Assembly (NCBI RefSeq): GCF_019511525.1
Contig: NZ_JAEUAT010000015.1
Span: 96,985-160,984 of the forward strand
DNA from: Rhizobium cauense
Lineage (GTDB): Bacteria > Pseudomonadota > Alphaproteobacteria > Rhizobiales > Rhizobiaceae
Direction of reading: 5' to 3'
Length of the DNA: 64,000 nucleotides
Made by a program: the position numbers and the translations under genes. The number at the start of each line of letters is the position of its first letter. Positions within the stretch are counted from its first letter, which is position 1. Of this stretch, positions 45,619 to 53,821 are shown piece by piece. The notes under the pieces were generated by a model, which worked only from the letters and a program-made list of their open reading frames with translations, was not told where the DNA came from and did not search any database.

Positions 45619-45794
45619 GACACGAAACATCCGTTCCCGAAAGAGCCCGGACGGAACTCAAAAGCCCGGAACCTCGAAATTCAGGCACAGCTTCGCGAGC
45701 CGAATGGGCGAGATCCCATCCAGCGCTTCCGGATCGGAAGACACCTTGGCTTTGCGATTGGTGGGCACCTACTTGCCCTTGCGCAGTGCATGAA

Positions 45795-45829
45795 TGGGAT
45801 AACATGGGACCATATGGGCGTCAATGGGA
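45795..45829 (-). promoter_or_regulatory. MraZ-box array overlapping the predicted dcw promoter
   Basis: Four TGGGN repeats (TGGGA, TGGGA, TGGGC, TGGGA) begin at 45795, 45805, 45815 and 45825 on the + strand, an exact 10-bp period with 5-base spacers. Reading the minus strand, TTGACG (45824-45819) and TATCCC (45801-45796) sit 17 bp apart as -35/-10 elements, so the repeats cover the promoter. The mraZ leader would be about 160-170 nt. Confidence 0.8.
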
Positions 45830-46196
45830 AACGCCCGTCTCACGATGAGCGCAGTATCGAAAATTTATAAGCTGTTAAGTTTAACAAAGGGTTAGGATTA
45901 CAGTACGGAACGCGGATCGGCGTCACGCCGACACGGCTGCGGCAACAACGGTTGCTCCATAACGAAACATGCAAATAAGTGATGTTAAACAGTGGCTTGA
46001 CGCGGCGGCGCCTTGTTACCGAATTCGATCTCCGCTGCCACCCACATATAGCTACATCGCGACTATCCATTTCGAGGTAGGAGGGCGCCTTCTTCGGAGG
46101 TGACCACGTGCAAAATAGTAATGCCCCGGAGAATTGAATTAATTCGATGTCGCCACATATTATCGATCTCTAAATAAGTAATAGTGGAGTAATGCC
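45830..46196. other. Intergenic region upstream of mraZ and the zinc-ribbon gene
   Basis: About 370 bp, AT-rich in two patches (45860-45895 and 46110-46190). It contains a near-palindrome ATTGAATTAATTCGAT at 46133-46148, 49 bp before the small gene at 46197, and a short GC-rich palindrome (CGGCGTCACGCCG, about 45918). No other gene seen. Confidence 0.5.
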
Positions 46197-46391
46197 ATGA
46201 CAAACTTCACATTAAAGGGGCTTCTGTACGGACGCTTCGAGGCAGGAAAGCGTATTCCGCTCTCGCAGTCGGGCATGACAACCGACATTCAGTGCGACTC
46301 CTGCGGAAAGATATTCAAGCGCTGGTCGATTCTTGCCCGCAGCAGCACCACCTGCGAAGAATGTCTGACTAAGGCGCCCACCGCGCACTGA
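46197..46391 (+). CDS. Small zinc-ribbon-like protein, 64 residues
   Basis: Not recognised as a named family. ATG at 46197 follows GGAGT with 8-base spacing. The protein has a basic N-terminal part and a C-terminal pair of knuckles, CDSCG and CEEC, 20 residues apart, typical of a small zinc ribbon. No membrane segment. It lies between the mraZ promoter region and rnpB, alone on the plus strand. Confidence 0.6.
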   Translation: MTNFTLKGLLYGRFEAGKRIPLSQSGMTTDIQCDSCGKIFKRWSILARSSTTCEECLTKAPTAH

Positions 46392-46427
46392 CGACGATCC
46401 GGGGCCCTCATTTCGTAAAGTGAATTC

Positions 46428-46821
46428 GCCAGTTGGCCTGTAAGCCGGGTTCTGTATGGCCCCGGCCGAAGCCGGAACGTGGCAGCCATTCCTCTGGGAC
46501 AACGTTCGCACGCTGCCTCACGCAACCCACCCGGATGACTGACCTGGAAACCAGCCGGAAGGCTTTCGCCTCCCACGTCATCCCTATTCGGTCTTGCTCC
46601 CGGTGGGGTTTACCTTGCCATCGCCGTTACCGGAGATGCGGTGGGCTCTTACCCCACCCTTTCACCCTTACCTGCCGAGGCAGGCGGTTTGCTTTCTGTG
46701 GCACTTTCCCTGAGGTCGCCCTCGCCGGACGTTATCCGGCACCGTGTTTCCGTGGAGCCCGGACTTTCCTCACCCTACCGCCTTTCGGCATTGGTAAAGC
46801 GCGGCTGCCCGGCCAACTGGC
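46428..46821 (-). ncRNA. rnpB: RNase P RNA (type A)
   Basis: Catalytic RNA of RNase P. Read on the minus strand it contains the conserved P4-region core GAGGAAAGTCCGGGCTCC near the 5' end, GGGTGAAAGGGTG and GGTAAGAGCCCACCG in the middle, GGTAAACCCCACCGGGAGCA, CCGAATAGG, and the 3' terminal ACAGAACCCGGCTTA. The ends pair as helix P1 (GCCAGTTGGCC with GGCCAACTGGC), which sets the borders. About 394 nt, slightly larger than in E. coli. Confidence 0.95.
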
Positions 46822-46912
46822 ACGGCTCCCTTAGCGGAGACCAAACCGGAATTCCACTGAAATGTCTGTACCCGACCCGTAATACCGCGACGCCTTGTCG
46901 AAACGACCCTGC

Positions 46913-48100
46913 CTAACGGAAAATAGGCGTCAACTCTCGGCCGAAGTCCTCGGCACCGAGCCAACCCTGCGTCATAACGACCGCACCGAGGCGGCCAAGC
47001 TCATCCGACGATTTCGCGGCGACGAAATTGCCGCCAGTGAGTACAGCGATTCGCGGCGAATCCGTATATCCCACATAGGGATACGCGCTTGCCGTAAAGC
47101 TCGCGACACACGGCGCCGAACTTGTCGGGCACCCAGCCAATGATGGCATGAGTTGAAGCGCGGTACTTACCAGAAGGTCGCGCTCAGCCGGATCGCCGTC
47201 AGACCGAAACCAGGCCCCAACATCCTCGAGCGTCTTGAATGAGCGTGTTTCCAGGTCCCCGCCGAGTTTCAAATAAGTCTTTCCGTCGGGATAGCGCACG
47301 GGCGGCAGGATGTAGACGTGGTCCTCGTCACGCTCGCCAAAGACGATCGCGGACGGCATGTTCGCGAAGACCGACATCTCGCGATCGCCGAGTTCAAAGA
47401 AAGCGACGGTGCGCGCCGCGACGCGAATATCCACTGGAGCTGGCAGAAGGTCACCGAAGTTACTGAACCCGCCGGCGGCAACCAGCACACGCTCCGCTGT
47501 GTAGCGTGTACCGCCAGCGTGGACTTCCACGAAAGCCCCCTCATCGCAAACCGAGGCAACCGTGGCATCGATGACTGTCACACCGCCCTGCTCGGCAAGC
47601 CGGGTCTGAGCGCGAACCAGTGCGCGTGGATTGACGTGACCCGCACGCCGAGCCTCGAAATAACCGTTAAAGGAGGGATCGATCGCGAACTGCGGAAAGC
47701 GGTCGCGCAAGGCCGCCGGCGTCAATGTTTCGACGTCGAGATCGAGCGCCTCGCTGATCTGCAGTGCCCGCCCGAGATATCCCTGGCCAGGTTGAGGCGG
47801 CGGTCCGGCAAACAGACAACCCGCTTCCGAGAAGAAGGAAATGCCGCTTTTCGCTTCAATGTCCCTGTAGCGGTCGAGCGAGCGCGTCGCCAGTGTCGCC
47901 CAGACCATATTGTCGTCGAAGGTCCGCGTGATGCGGGCCTCGTCATAGTGACTGGCAAAAACGCCGTGATGGCTCTTGCGCTCGATCGGTTCACTGGGAC
48001 CGATGAGCGCTACACCTTCAATCATACCGGAAAGATGGCGGGCCGCAGCCGCGCCCATCATTCCGCGTCCGACGATGATCACCTTGAAATCAACTGTCAT
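46913..48100 (-). CDS. DAO-type FAD-dependent oxidase (sarcosine oxidase-like)
   Basis: 395-residue flavin amine oxidase of the DAO/MSOX family. N-terminal dinucleotide motif VIIVGRGMMGAAAARHL; later YPYVGYTDSPRI and TGGNFVAAKSSDELGRLG as in monomeric sarcosine oxidase or N-methyl amino acid oxidases. A Cys in SAPCVASFTA falls where MSOX attaches FAD covalently, so covalent flavin is possible. The substrate (N-methyl or D-amino acid) is unknown. Stand-alone, next to rnpB. Confidence 0.85.
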   Translation of the reverse strand: MTVDFKVIIVGRGMMGAAAARHLSGMIEGVALIGPSEPIERKSHHGVFASHYDEARITRTFDDNMVWATLATRSLDRYRDIEAKSGISFFSEAGCLFAGPPPQPGQGYLGRALQISEALDLDVETLTPAALRDRFPQFAIDPSFNGYFEARRAGHVNPRALVRAQTRLAEQGGVTVIDATVASVCDEGAFVEVHAGGTRYTAERVLVAAGGFSNFGDLLPAPVDIRVAARTVAFFELGDREMSVFANMPSAIVFGERDEDHVYILPPVRYPDGKTYLKLGGDLETRSFKTLEDVGAWFRSDGDPAERDLLVSTALQLMPSLAGCPTSSAPCVASFTASAYPYVGYTDSPRIAVLTGGNFVAAKSSDELGRLGAVVMTQGWLGAEDFGRELTPIFR

Positions 48101-48198
48101 ATGTCACCTCGTTTGAGGTCGGATAACACAGTCGGCAAGCTGATTCATAATCTTAAGTGCCCGCTCGAAAGGATTCTCGAACAAGCACTTTCGGATGA

Positions 48199-48717
48199 TC
48201 AGTCGATCATTGCCAAGACCTTGCCACAATAGGCCTTGGAGACCGGATTCATGCGGGTAGCGCCATGACCGGCATTGTACTTCAGGATCGTGTCGCAGGT
48301 CGCACCGCCACCGAGCTCATGTGCGGCAGCAAGATACTTCATGCCGAACTTGATATTCGTCTCGGGATCGAACAGGCCCTTTTTCGTCCCGACATAACCC
48401 ATCATCTTCGCCGTTGCCGGCTTGATCTGCATGAGGCCGACCTCACCCGCGCTGCCGCGTGCGTTTGGATTGAAGTTGCTTTCAACTCGCACCACCGCGT
48501 GAGCGAGCTCGACGGGCACATTGTACTCGTTTGCGTATTTGACAATGAGAGCAGAATACTTGTTGGCCGCGAAATCCGGCATCGCGTAGCCGCTTGTACG
48601 ATCAACGGTCTTCAAAGGAAGCGTCTGAGATCTTGCGCCCCATTCGCCCGCAAAGGCGCAATTGATACCCATCAGCAGTGCGCTCGCGCACACTGCAGCA
48701 GAAATTACCTTCTTCAT
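48199..48717 (-). CDS. Secreted lytic transglycosylase (SLT domain)
   Basis: 172-residue exported SLT-fold muramidase that cleaves peptidoglycan strands to 1,6-anhydroMurNAc ends. Signal peptide (residues 1-23, AFA cleavage). Catalytic Glu in VVRVESNFNPNARG near residue 75, then EVGLMQIKPATAKMMGY and a C-terminal AGHGATRM. It resembles the short LtgA/VirB1-like transglycosylases. ATG at 48717 is taken because the signal peptide begins there. Confidence 0.9.
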   Translation of the reverse strand: MKKVISAAVCASALLMGINCAFAGEWGARSQTLPLKTVDRTSGYAMPDFAANKYSALIVKYANEYNVPVELAHAVVRVESNFNPNARGSAGEVGLMQIKPATAKMMGYVGTKKGLFDPETNIKFGMKYLAAAHELGGGATCDTILKYNAGHGATRMNPVSKAYCGKVLAMID

Positions 48718-48977
48718 GCAGTCTAAATACTCCGACCCAAAGAATTTCCGGATGAAAATTAAATAACAATCCGGCCATATGCGGCAGACATACATTAGAT
48801 ATTCTGCAGCAATTCTTTTTGTTTCAATTGACGGCCGCTCAAAACCCCAAACAAGACAAGCGGCGCCGTTCGACGATTGGCGTTAGACCATCGCAATGAG
48901 GAGATAATAGGGAAATGATGTGGCGGCGCAGCAAACTCCCGAAATCGTGGGAATCGGCACCCGCTTAAAAGTACTAC

Positions 48978-49742
48978 TTATGAGGAGTAATGAGGAAGCG
49001 ACGCCAGCAAACGGTGCAACGTGTCTATCGTCGAAAAGTCCGCGATCCCATCGATTCGGGCCGGGCGAAAATGGCGCTGAAACGCCTCGATGTCGCCGGC
49101 CATCTTGTCGGAGAATTCACCTGTTATTTCAGTCGCGTAACCATAAAGTGAAAGCATCGACTGCAGGGCTTCGACCGGCTGGCCACTATCACCGCGTTGG
49201 AAAAATCTTCCACCGGCAATCGGGCTGGGCTCAACCCAGTGCCCTATACCAGCCCTATGGAGTTCTCCCCAGGGAAATTTTTCCCCCGGATCCACCTTGC
49301 GAATAGGTGCGACATCGGAGTGTCCAAGCACCCTTTCAGGGGCAATGGACCAACGTTGGCCGCAATCGCGACACAATTCGATGACCGCCTGAATCTGTTC
49401 TTGGGGATACTCCGGAAGCCCGCCGGGATGACCCGCATTGGCGATCTCGATACCGATCGACAAAGAGTTGATATCGGCCTCACCCTGCCAATAGCTTTTG
49501 CCCGCATGCCATGCACGGCGCGCCTCCGGCACGAGTTGAAGAACCTCGCCGTTCTCCTGCACGAAATAGTGGCTCGAAACCTGGCTCTCGTCGCGACAGA
49601 GCCACTCCAACGCTCCATCTGGCGTCGGCATGCCCGTATAATGAAGAAGGATCATATCCGGCTTGCGCCCGCCTGCACGCTCGCCGTGATTTGGCGAGGG
49701 ACGAACAACGGCCTTCCGGTAGTCAGCCTCGAAAGAGGTCAT
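48978..49742 (-). CDS. N-acetylmuramoyl-L-alanine amidase (AmiD-like) with PG-binding domain
   Basis: Zinc amidase that removes stem peptides from glycan strands. 254 residues. Amidase_2 domain (about 10-165): zinc ligands in ILLHYTG, RAWHAG and LGHSDVAP. Then a PG_binding_1 domain (about 185-250, VEALQSMLSLYGY). No signal peptide is evident, so a cytoplasmic recycling role is possible. Overlaps the upstream DnaJ-like gene by 4 bp. Confidence 0.92.
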   Translation of the reverse strand: MTSFEADYRKAVVRPSPNHGERAGGRKPDMILLHYTGMPTPDGALEWLCRDESQVSSHYFVQENGEVLQLVPEARRAWHAGKSYWQGEADINSLSIGIEIANAGHPGGLPEYPQEQIQAVIELCRDCGQRWSIAPERVLGHSDVAPIRKVDPGEKFPWGELHRAGIGHWVEPSPIAGGRFFQRGDSGQPVEALQSMLSLYGYATEITGEFSDKMAGDIEAFQRHFRPARIDGIADFSTIDTLHRLLASLPHYSS

Positions 49743-50446
49743 GCTGCGCGGCGTTCCTTCTCGATCGCCTCGTAGGCTGCATTCAGAGCGGCCATGCGCT
49801 CATTTGCTATGGCATGGAACTCGGCCGGAACGCCCCGCGAAATCAACCGGTCCGGATGATGTTCGCTGACGAGACCGTGGTAGCGGCGGCGGATCGTCGT
49901 GAAATCATCGGAAGGCGAAACACCAAGTACCTTATAGGGATCGCGGCCAGCGGAGACGTGACGCGCAGCAATCCTGTCGAAGTGTTCCTCATTCATGTGG
50001 AAGATTTCAGCCACATGCCGCAGGAACGCGAGTTCCTTCTCATGAATAAGCCCATCTGCCTTGGCGATATGGAACAGGCCGTCAAGAACCTCCTCCAGCA
50101 CCGGGCAGTTGGCAGCGCAAGTGACGCAAAGGGAGGAGAGCTTCTCCGCATAGGCCTCGTAGCCGGCAACATCCTGACGCGCCAGATTGTAAAGGCGTGC
50201 GACGTTTTTCGCCTGCTCCGGCGGAAACTCGAAGATCTCGCGGAACGCGTTCACTTCCTTCTCGCTGACGATTCCGTCCGCCTTGGCCATCTTCGCCGAG
50301 AGAGCGATGATCGCAACGGAGAACGCAACCTTGCGGCGCGTCTCGGGATCACCCTCGAAAACTGTCCTGATAGCCTCCACCACCGCCGAAAGGACGTTGC
50401 CCGCGGTGTTGCCAATGGCATTCAGCAGTTTTTCCCAGAAGGACAT
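49739..50446 (-). CDS. TerB-DnaJ (DjlA-like) co-chaperone
   Basis: 235-residue protein: a TerB-like helical domain (about 40-150) and a C-terminal J domain (about 165-230) with the HPD motif in SEHHPDRLI. Domain order resembles DjlA, but the N-terminal membrane helix is weak. The J domain would stimulate DnaK. Two Cys pairs lie at LCVTCAANC. Translationally coupled to the amidase, an unusual pairing. ATG at 50446 is the likely start. Confidence 0.88.
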   Translation of the reverse strand: MSFWEKLLNAIGNTAGNVLSAVVEAIRTVFEGDPETRRKVAFSVAIIALSAKMAKADGIVSEKEVNAFREIFEFPPEQAKNVARLYNLARQDVAGYEAYAEKLSSLCVTCAANCPVLEEVLDGLFHIAKADGLIHEKELAFLRHVAEIFHMNEEHFDRIAARHVSAGRDPYKVLGVSPSDDFTTIRRRYHGLVSEHHPDRLISRGVPAEFHAIANERMAALNAAYEAIEKERRAA

Positions 50447-50869
50447 AAGGTCTCTCGCAGTGCAAATAGTGTGAAACACCTTGACCAAATAAAGACTCCG
50501 TTTGCAAGGCGGCGATTGGTCGTTGGGGCGAATACAGCTTTCACAATTCGGTAATTGTCGCTTGCATGTCCAAGCATACGCGGCATTCGCATGGTGTCAT
50601 ATGACACGAAAGGATAGGCTGCTGTGGTGCCAGTCCTGACGACAAACACGCGCTTGAAGACAGCCGGGCCTCGCCCCTGGGGCGGATTTCCACAATCCAT
50701 CTGAACAGCTATCCGGAGCTTGAAACGATTATATCTCCGCTTCCATCCACCTTCGCCGTTTGGGACGAGATTTTCACAATAACTACACTTTACATGCCCC
50801 TTCCCCTGTCGCATCCATGCGTTAGGTAAGCGGCACACAGCTGCACTGATACGAGACATTGGAGGGATC
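50447..50869. other. Intergenic region between the DnaJ-like gene and pfp
   Basis: 423 bp divergent upstream region. Open frames inside are not supported by ribosome sites or recognisable sequence. It must contain both promoters; no clear operator seen. Confidence 0.5.
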
Positions 50870-52081
50870 ATGGCCAAACAGAAAGTCGCAATGCTCACGG
50901 CTGGAGGCCTGGCACCCTGTCTGTCGTCCGCGGTCGGCGGACTGATCGAACGCTACAGTGATGTGGCGCCCGATATCGAGCTCGTTGCCTATCGCTCCGG
51001 CTATCAGGGCGTGCTCCTCGGAGACAGCATCCAGATCACGGGAAGCATGCGGGAGAAAGCGCCACTTCTCCACCGTTACGGCGGGTCGCCGATCGGCAAT
51101 AGCCGCGTCAAGCTCACCAACGCTGCCGACTGCGTAAAGCGCGGCCTGGTCAAGGAAGGCGAAAACCCGTTGCGCGTTGCCGCCGAACGTCTTGCCAACG
51201 ACGGCGTCACCATTCTGCATACCATCGGTGGCGACGACACAAACACCACTGCCGCCGACCTTGCAGCGTATCTCGCTGCCAATGGCTACAACCTGACGGT
51301 CGTCGGTCTGCCCAAGACCGTCGACAACGACGTCGTTCCGATCCGCCAGTCGCTCGGCGCATGGACGGCCGCCGAAGTGGGCGCACACTTCTTCGACAAT
51401 GTCAGCAACGAGCAGACGGCGGCACCGCGCACCCTTATCATCCATGAAGTGATGGGGCGTCATTGCGGCTGGCTTACAGCGGCAACTGCCCGCGCCTATC
51501 TGCAGCGAACGAAGAACTATGAATATGTCGACGGGCTGATGACCAACGCCAAGATGAAGAGCATCGACGCGGTCTATCTGCCGGAAATGGCATTCGACCT
51601 GGATGCAGAAGCGGCGCGGTTGAAGGAGATCATCGACCGCACAGGTCACGCTACGGTATTCGTCTCGGAAGGCGCCTGCCTCGACGCCATCGTCGCGGAG
51701 CGCGAAGCGGCGGGAGAAACTGTCAAGCGCGACGCGTTCGGACATGTGAAGATCGACACGATCAATGTCGGCGGCTGGTTCCAGAAGCAGTTTGCCGGCC
51801 TCATCAATGCCGAGCGCTCGCTCGTGCAAAAGTCCGGCTACTTTGCCCGTTCGGCCCCGGCCAATGCCGACGACCTTCGCCTTATCCAGAGCATGACCGA
51901 CCTTGCGGTCGAAAGCGCTCTGAACAAGGTTTCCGGCGTCACCGGTCACGATGAAGCGCAGAATGGCAAGCTTCGGACAATCGAATTCCCCCGCATCAAG
52001 GGTGGCAAGGCCTTCGACATATCCACCAAGTGGTTCGGCGAAGTCATGGATACGATTGGCCAGAAATACCAGGCAGCGTGA
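50870..52081 (+). CDS. pfp: PPi-dependent 6-phosphofructokinase
   Basis: Cytoplasmic reversible phosphofructokinase using pyrophosphate. 403 residues. Phosphoryl-donor motif TIGGDDTNTTAAD near residue 120 has Asp after GGD, the mark of PPi rather than ATP use; PKTVDNDVVP near residue 146 carries the catalytic Asp; MGRHCGWL near 196 binds the sugar phosphate. TTGGAGGGATC precedes ATG 50870. Its presence fits rhizobia, which commonly lack the ATP enzyme. Confidence 0.95.
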   Translation: MAKQKVAMLTAGGLAPCLSSAVGGLIERYSDVAPDIELVAYRSGYQGVLLGDSIQITGSMREKAPLLHRYGGSPIGNSRVKLTNAADCVKRGLVKEGENPLRVAAERLANDGVTILHTIGGDDTNTTAADLAAYLAANGYNLTVVGLPKTVDNDVVPIRQSLGAWTAAEVGAHFFDNVSNEQTAAPRTLIIHEVMGRHCGWLTAATARAYLQRTKNYEYVDGLMTNAKMKSIDAVYLPEMAFDLDAEAARLKEIIDRTGHATVFVSEGACLDAIVAEREAAGETVKRDAFGHVKIDTINVGGWFQKQFAGLINAERSLVQKSGYFARSAPANADDLRLIQSMTDLAVESALNKVSGVTGHDEAQNGKLRTIEFPRIKGGKAFDISTKWFGEVMDTIGQKYQAA

Positions 52082-52140
52082 TTGACTGAGGGTCGATATG
52101 GTGTCTTTGCTTGTTTCCTAAAGGAATAGGAGGAGATTCC

Positions 52141-52776
52141 ATGTCGCTCGAAGCCTGGTTCGCTTTTGCTGCTGCGTCAGCCATCATGCTGGCCATTCCA
52201 GGCCCGACGATCCTCCTCGTCGTTTCCTACGCGCTTGGCCACGGACGCAAGACGGCGCTCGCGACCGTCACTGGCGTTGCGCTGGGCGACTTTACCGCAA
52301 TGACCGCATCGCTCTTCGGACTGGGAGCGGTGCTCGCGGCTTCCGCAACGCTGTTCACCGTACTGAAGTGGGTCGGCGGCGCCTATCTTATCTGGCTCGG
52401 CATCAAACTCTGGCGGGCGCCGGTGATCTCCGAACCGATGGCCGACAACGACAACCTGCCGGAAAAGAAGTCCCTGAAGGTCTTTCTTCACGCCTATGTC
52501 GTCACGGCGCTCAACCCCAAGAGCATTGTGTTCTTCGTCGCTTTCGTTCCGCAGTTCCTGGATCCATCGAAGCCTTTTTTCGGCCAGATGCTGATTATGG
52601 AAGCAACGTTCCTCGTGCTGGCAACCATCAATGCCTCGGTTTACGCACTTGCTGCCAATGCGGCTCGCGGCCTTATCCGCAAGGCAAGCGTACAGCGCGC
52701 CGTCAACCGCACCGGCGGCACATTGCTCATTGCGGCCGGCGCCGTAACGGCCGGCTACCGGCGCATCGCCGCGTAA
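52141..52776 (+). CDS. LysE/RhtB family amino acid exporter
   Basis: 211-residue inner-membrane exporter with six predicted helices. Signature IPGPTILLVVSYALGHGRK near residue 18, then GVALGDFTAM and GGAYLIWLGIKLWR. Substrate not predictable. ATG at 52141 has AGGAGGAG upstream. An in-frame earlier start at 52111 is not supported. Confidence 0.92.
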   Translation: MSLEAWFAFAAASAIMLAIPGPTILLVVSYALGHGRKTALATVTGVALGDFTAMTASLFGLGAVLAASATLFTVLKWVGGAYLIWLGIKLWRAPVISEPMADNDNLPEKKSLKVFLHAYVVTALNPKSIVFFVAFVPQFLDPSKPFFGQMLIMEATFLVLATINASVYALAANAARGLIRKASVQRAVNRTGGTLLIAAGAVTAGYRRIAA

Positions 52777-52888
52777 ATATTTTCAGTGGGTTGCAGCAAA
52801 GCAACGAATAGGTTAATTGCGAAATCCGGGCTTAAGGTTCTTGGTAACTTCTGACGCTGCCGGGGCGGCGATTCACGAAAGTGAGAGT

Positions 52889-53821
52889 ATGGTAGCGATC
52901 GGTTTTTCCGGCCTGAAACGCAGTCTCGTCGTTTCCACGATGCTCTGCGGCGTTGTTGCTGGATGCACGAGCGTCGAATACACATCGACGGCGGAATTGA
53001 CCGCAGTGCAGACCGTTGTTCCGACGCCAAAGCCAGGCGAGGATGCCACACTCGCAGCCGTGCCTGCCGGAGAGGGCGGGACCGAAACGGCGATGCTCAC
53101 AGCCACCGACCCGACAGCGACTGCGCTGGCCGCACCGGCCATGCCGACTACCGATCCTTCCCAGTTGAGCGGCCAGGCCGAGCCGACTGCCGCAACGGGA
53201 TACGCGGAGATCCCGCTTACGCCTGAGATGACGGCTATCCAGTCCGTTGTCCCAATCCCGCGCCCGGGCACGCCTTCCCCATCGACGCAGCTCGCCTTTG
53301 CAGCAACGCCTCAGGCAGGCAGCGCGATCGCCGCACTCTCCGCGATCGACACGACTCCGCATCCAATGATGGACTACGGCTTCGACACATCAGGCCCGTC
53401 CGACCCGCCGGCCGCTCCGCCCATGTTCAGCGACAGCGACGATGATGGAGCACCGACAGTCGAGAAAAGCGCCATCACCAAGATCATCGACAAGTACTCG
53501 AAGCTCTACGAAGTGCCAGCGTCGCTGCTTCACCGTGTCGTACATCGGGAAAGCCGTTACAATTCGAAGGCCTATAACAAGCGTGGCTACTTCGGCCTGA
53601 TGCAGATCAAGTACAACACGGCCAAGTCGATGGGCTACGATGGTGAGCCTGCTGGCTTGTTCGACGCCGAAACCAACATCAAATATGCCGCCAAGTACCT
53701 CCGCGGCGCATGGCTCGTCTCCGACAACAGCGAAGACGATGCGATCCGCCTCTATGCGCGTGGCTACTACTATGATGCCAAGCGCAAGGGCATGGACAAC
53801 ATCGCCCACGGCAATTACTGA
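52889..53821 (+). CDS. Lipoprotein lytic transglycosylase with Pro-rich linker
   Basis: 310-residue SLT-domain muramidase. Signal peptide with lipobox VAGC (Cys near residue 30), then about 150 residues of disordered Thr/Pro/Ala-rich sequence containing two copies of a TA-[VI]-Q-x-VVP-x-P-x-PG motif, then the catalytic domain (about 195-305) with Glu in HRVVHRESRYNSKAYN and YFGLMQIKYNTAKSMGY. Anchored in a membrane and reaching into the periplasm. The stop overlaps the convergent serine-hydrolase stop by 7 bp. Confidence 0.88.
   Translation: MVAIGFSGLKRSLVVSTMLCGVVAGCTSVEYTSTAELTAVQTVVPTPKPGEDATLAAVPAGEGGTETAMLTATDPTATALAAPAMPTTDPSQLSGQAEPTAATGYAEIPLTPEMTAIQSVVPIPRPGTPSPSTQLAFAATPQAGSAIAALSAIDTTPHPMMDYGFDTSGPSDPPAAPPMFSDSDDDGAPTVEKSAITKIIDKYSKLYEVPASLLHRVVHRESRYNSKAYNKRGYFGLMQIKYNTAKSMGYDGEPAGLFDAETNIKYAAKYLRGAWLVSDNSEDDAIRLYARGYYYDAKRKGMDNIAHGNY

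Noticed and set aside
45915..45932. GC-rich palindrome CGGCGTCACGCCG upstream of mraZ
   Set aside because: Short arms and no T-run; could occur by chance, not called as terminator or operator.
48918..48971. 17-codon frame with a possible AGGAG site upstream of the amidase end
   Set aside because: Too short, with no downstream terminator or recognisable feature; not called.
50822..51949. A 375-codon minus-strand frame opposite pfp
   Set aside because: Mirror frame of the phosphofructokinase; pfp has intact catalytic motifs and a strong ribosome site.
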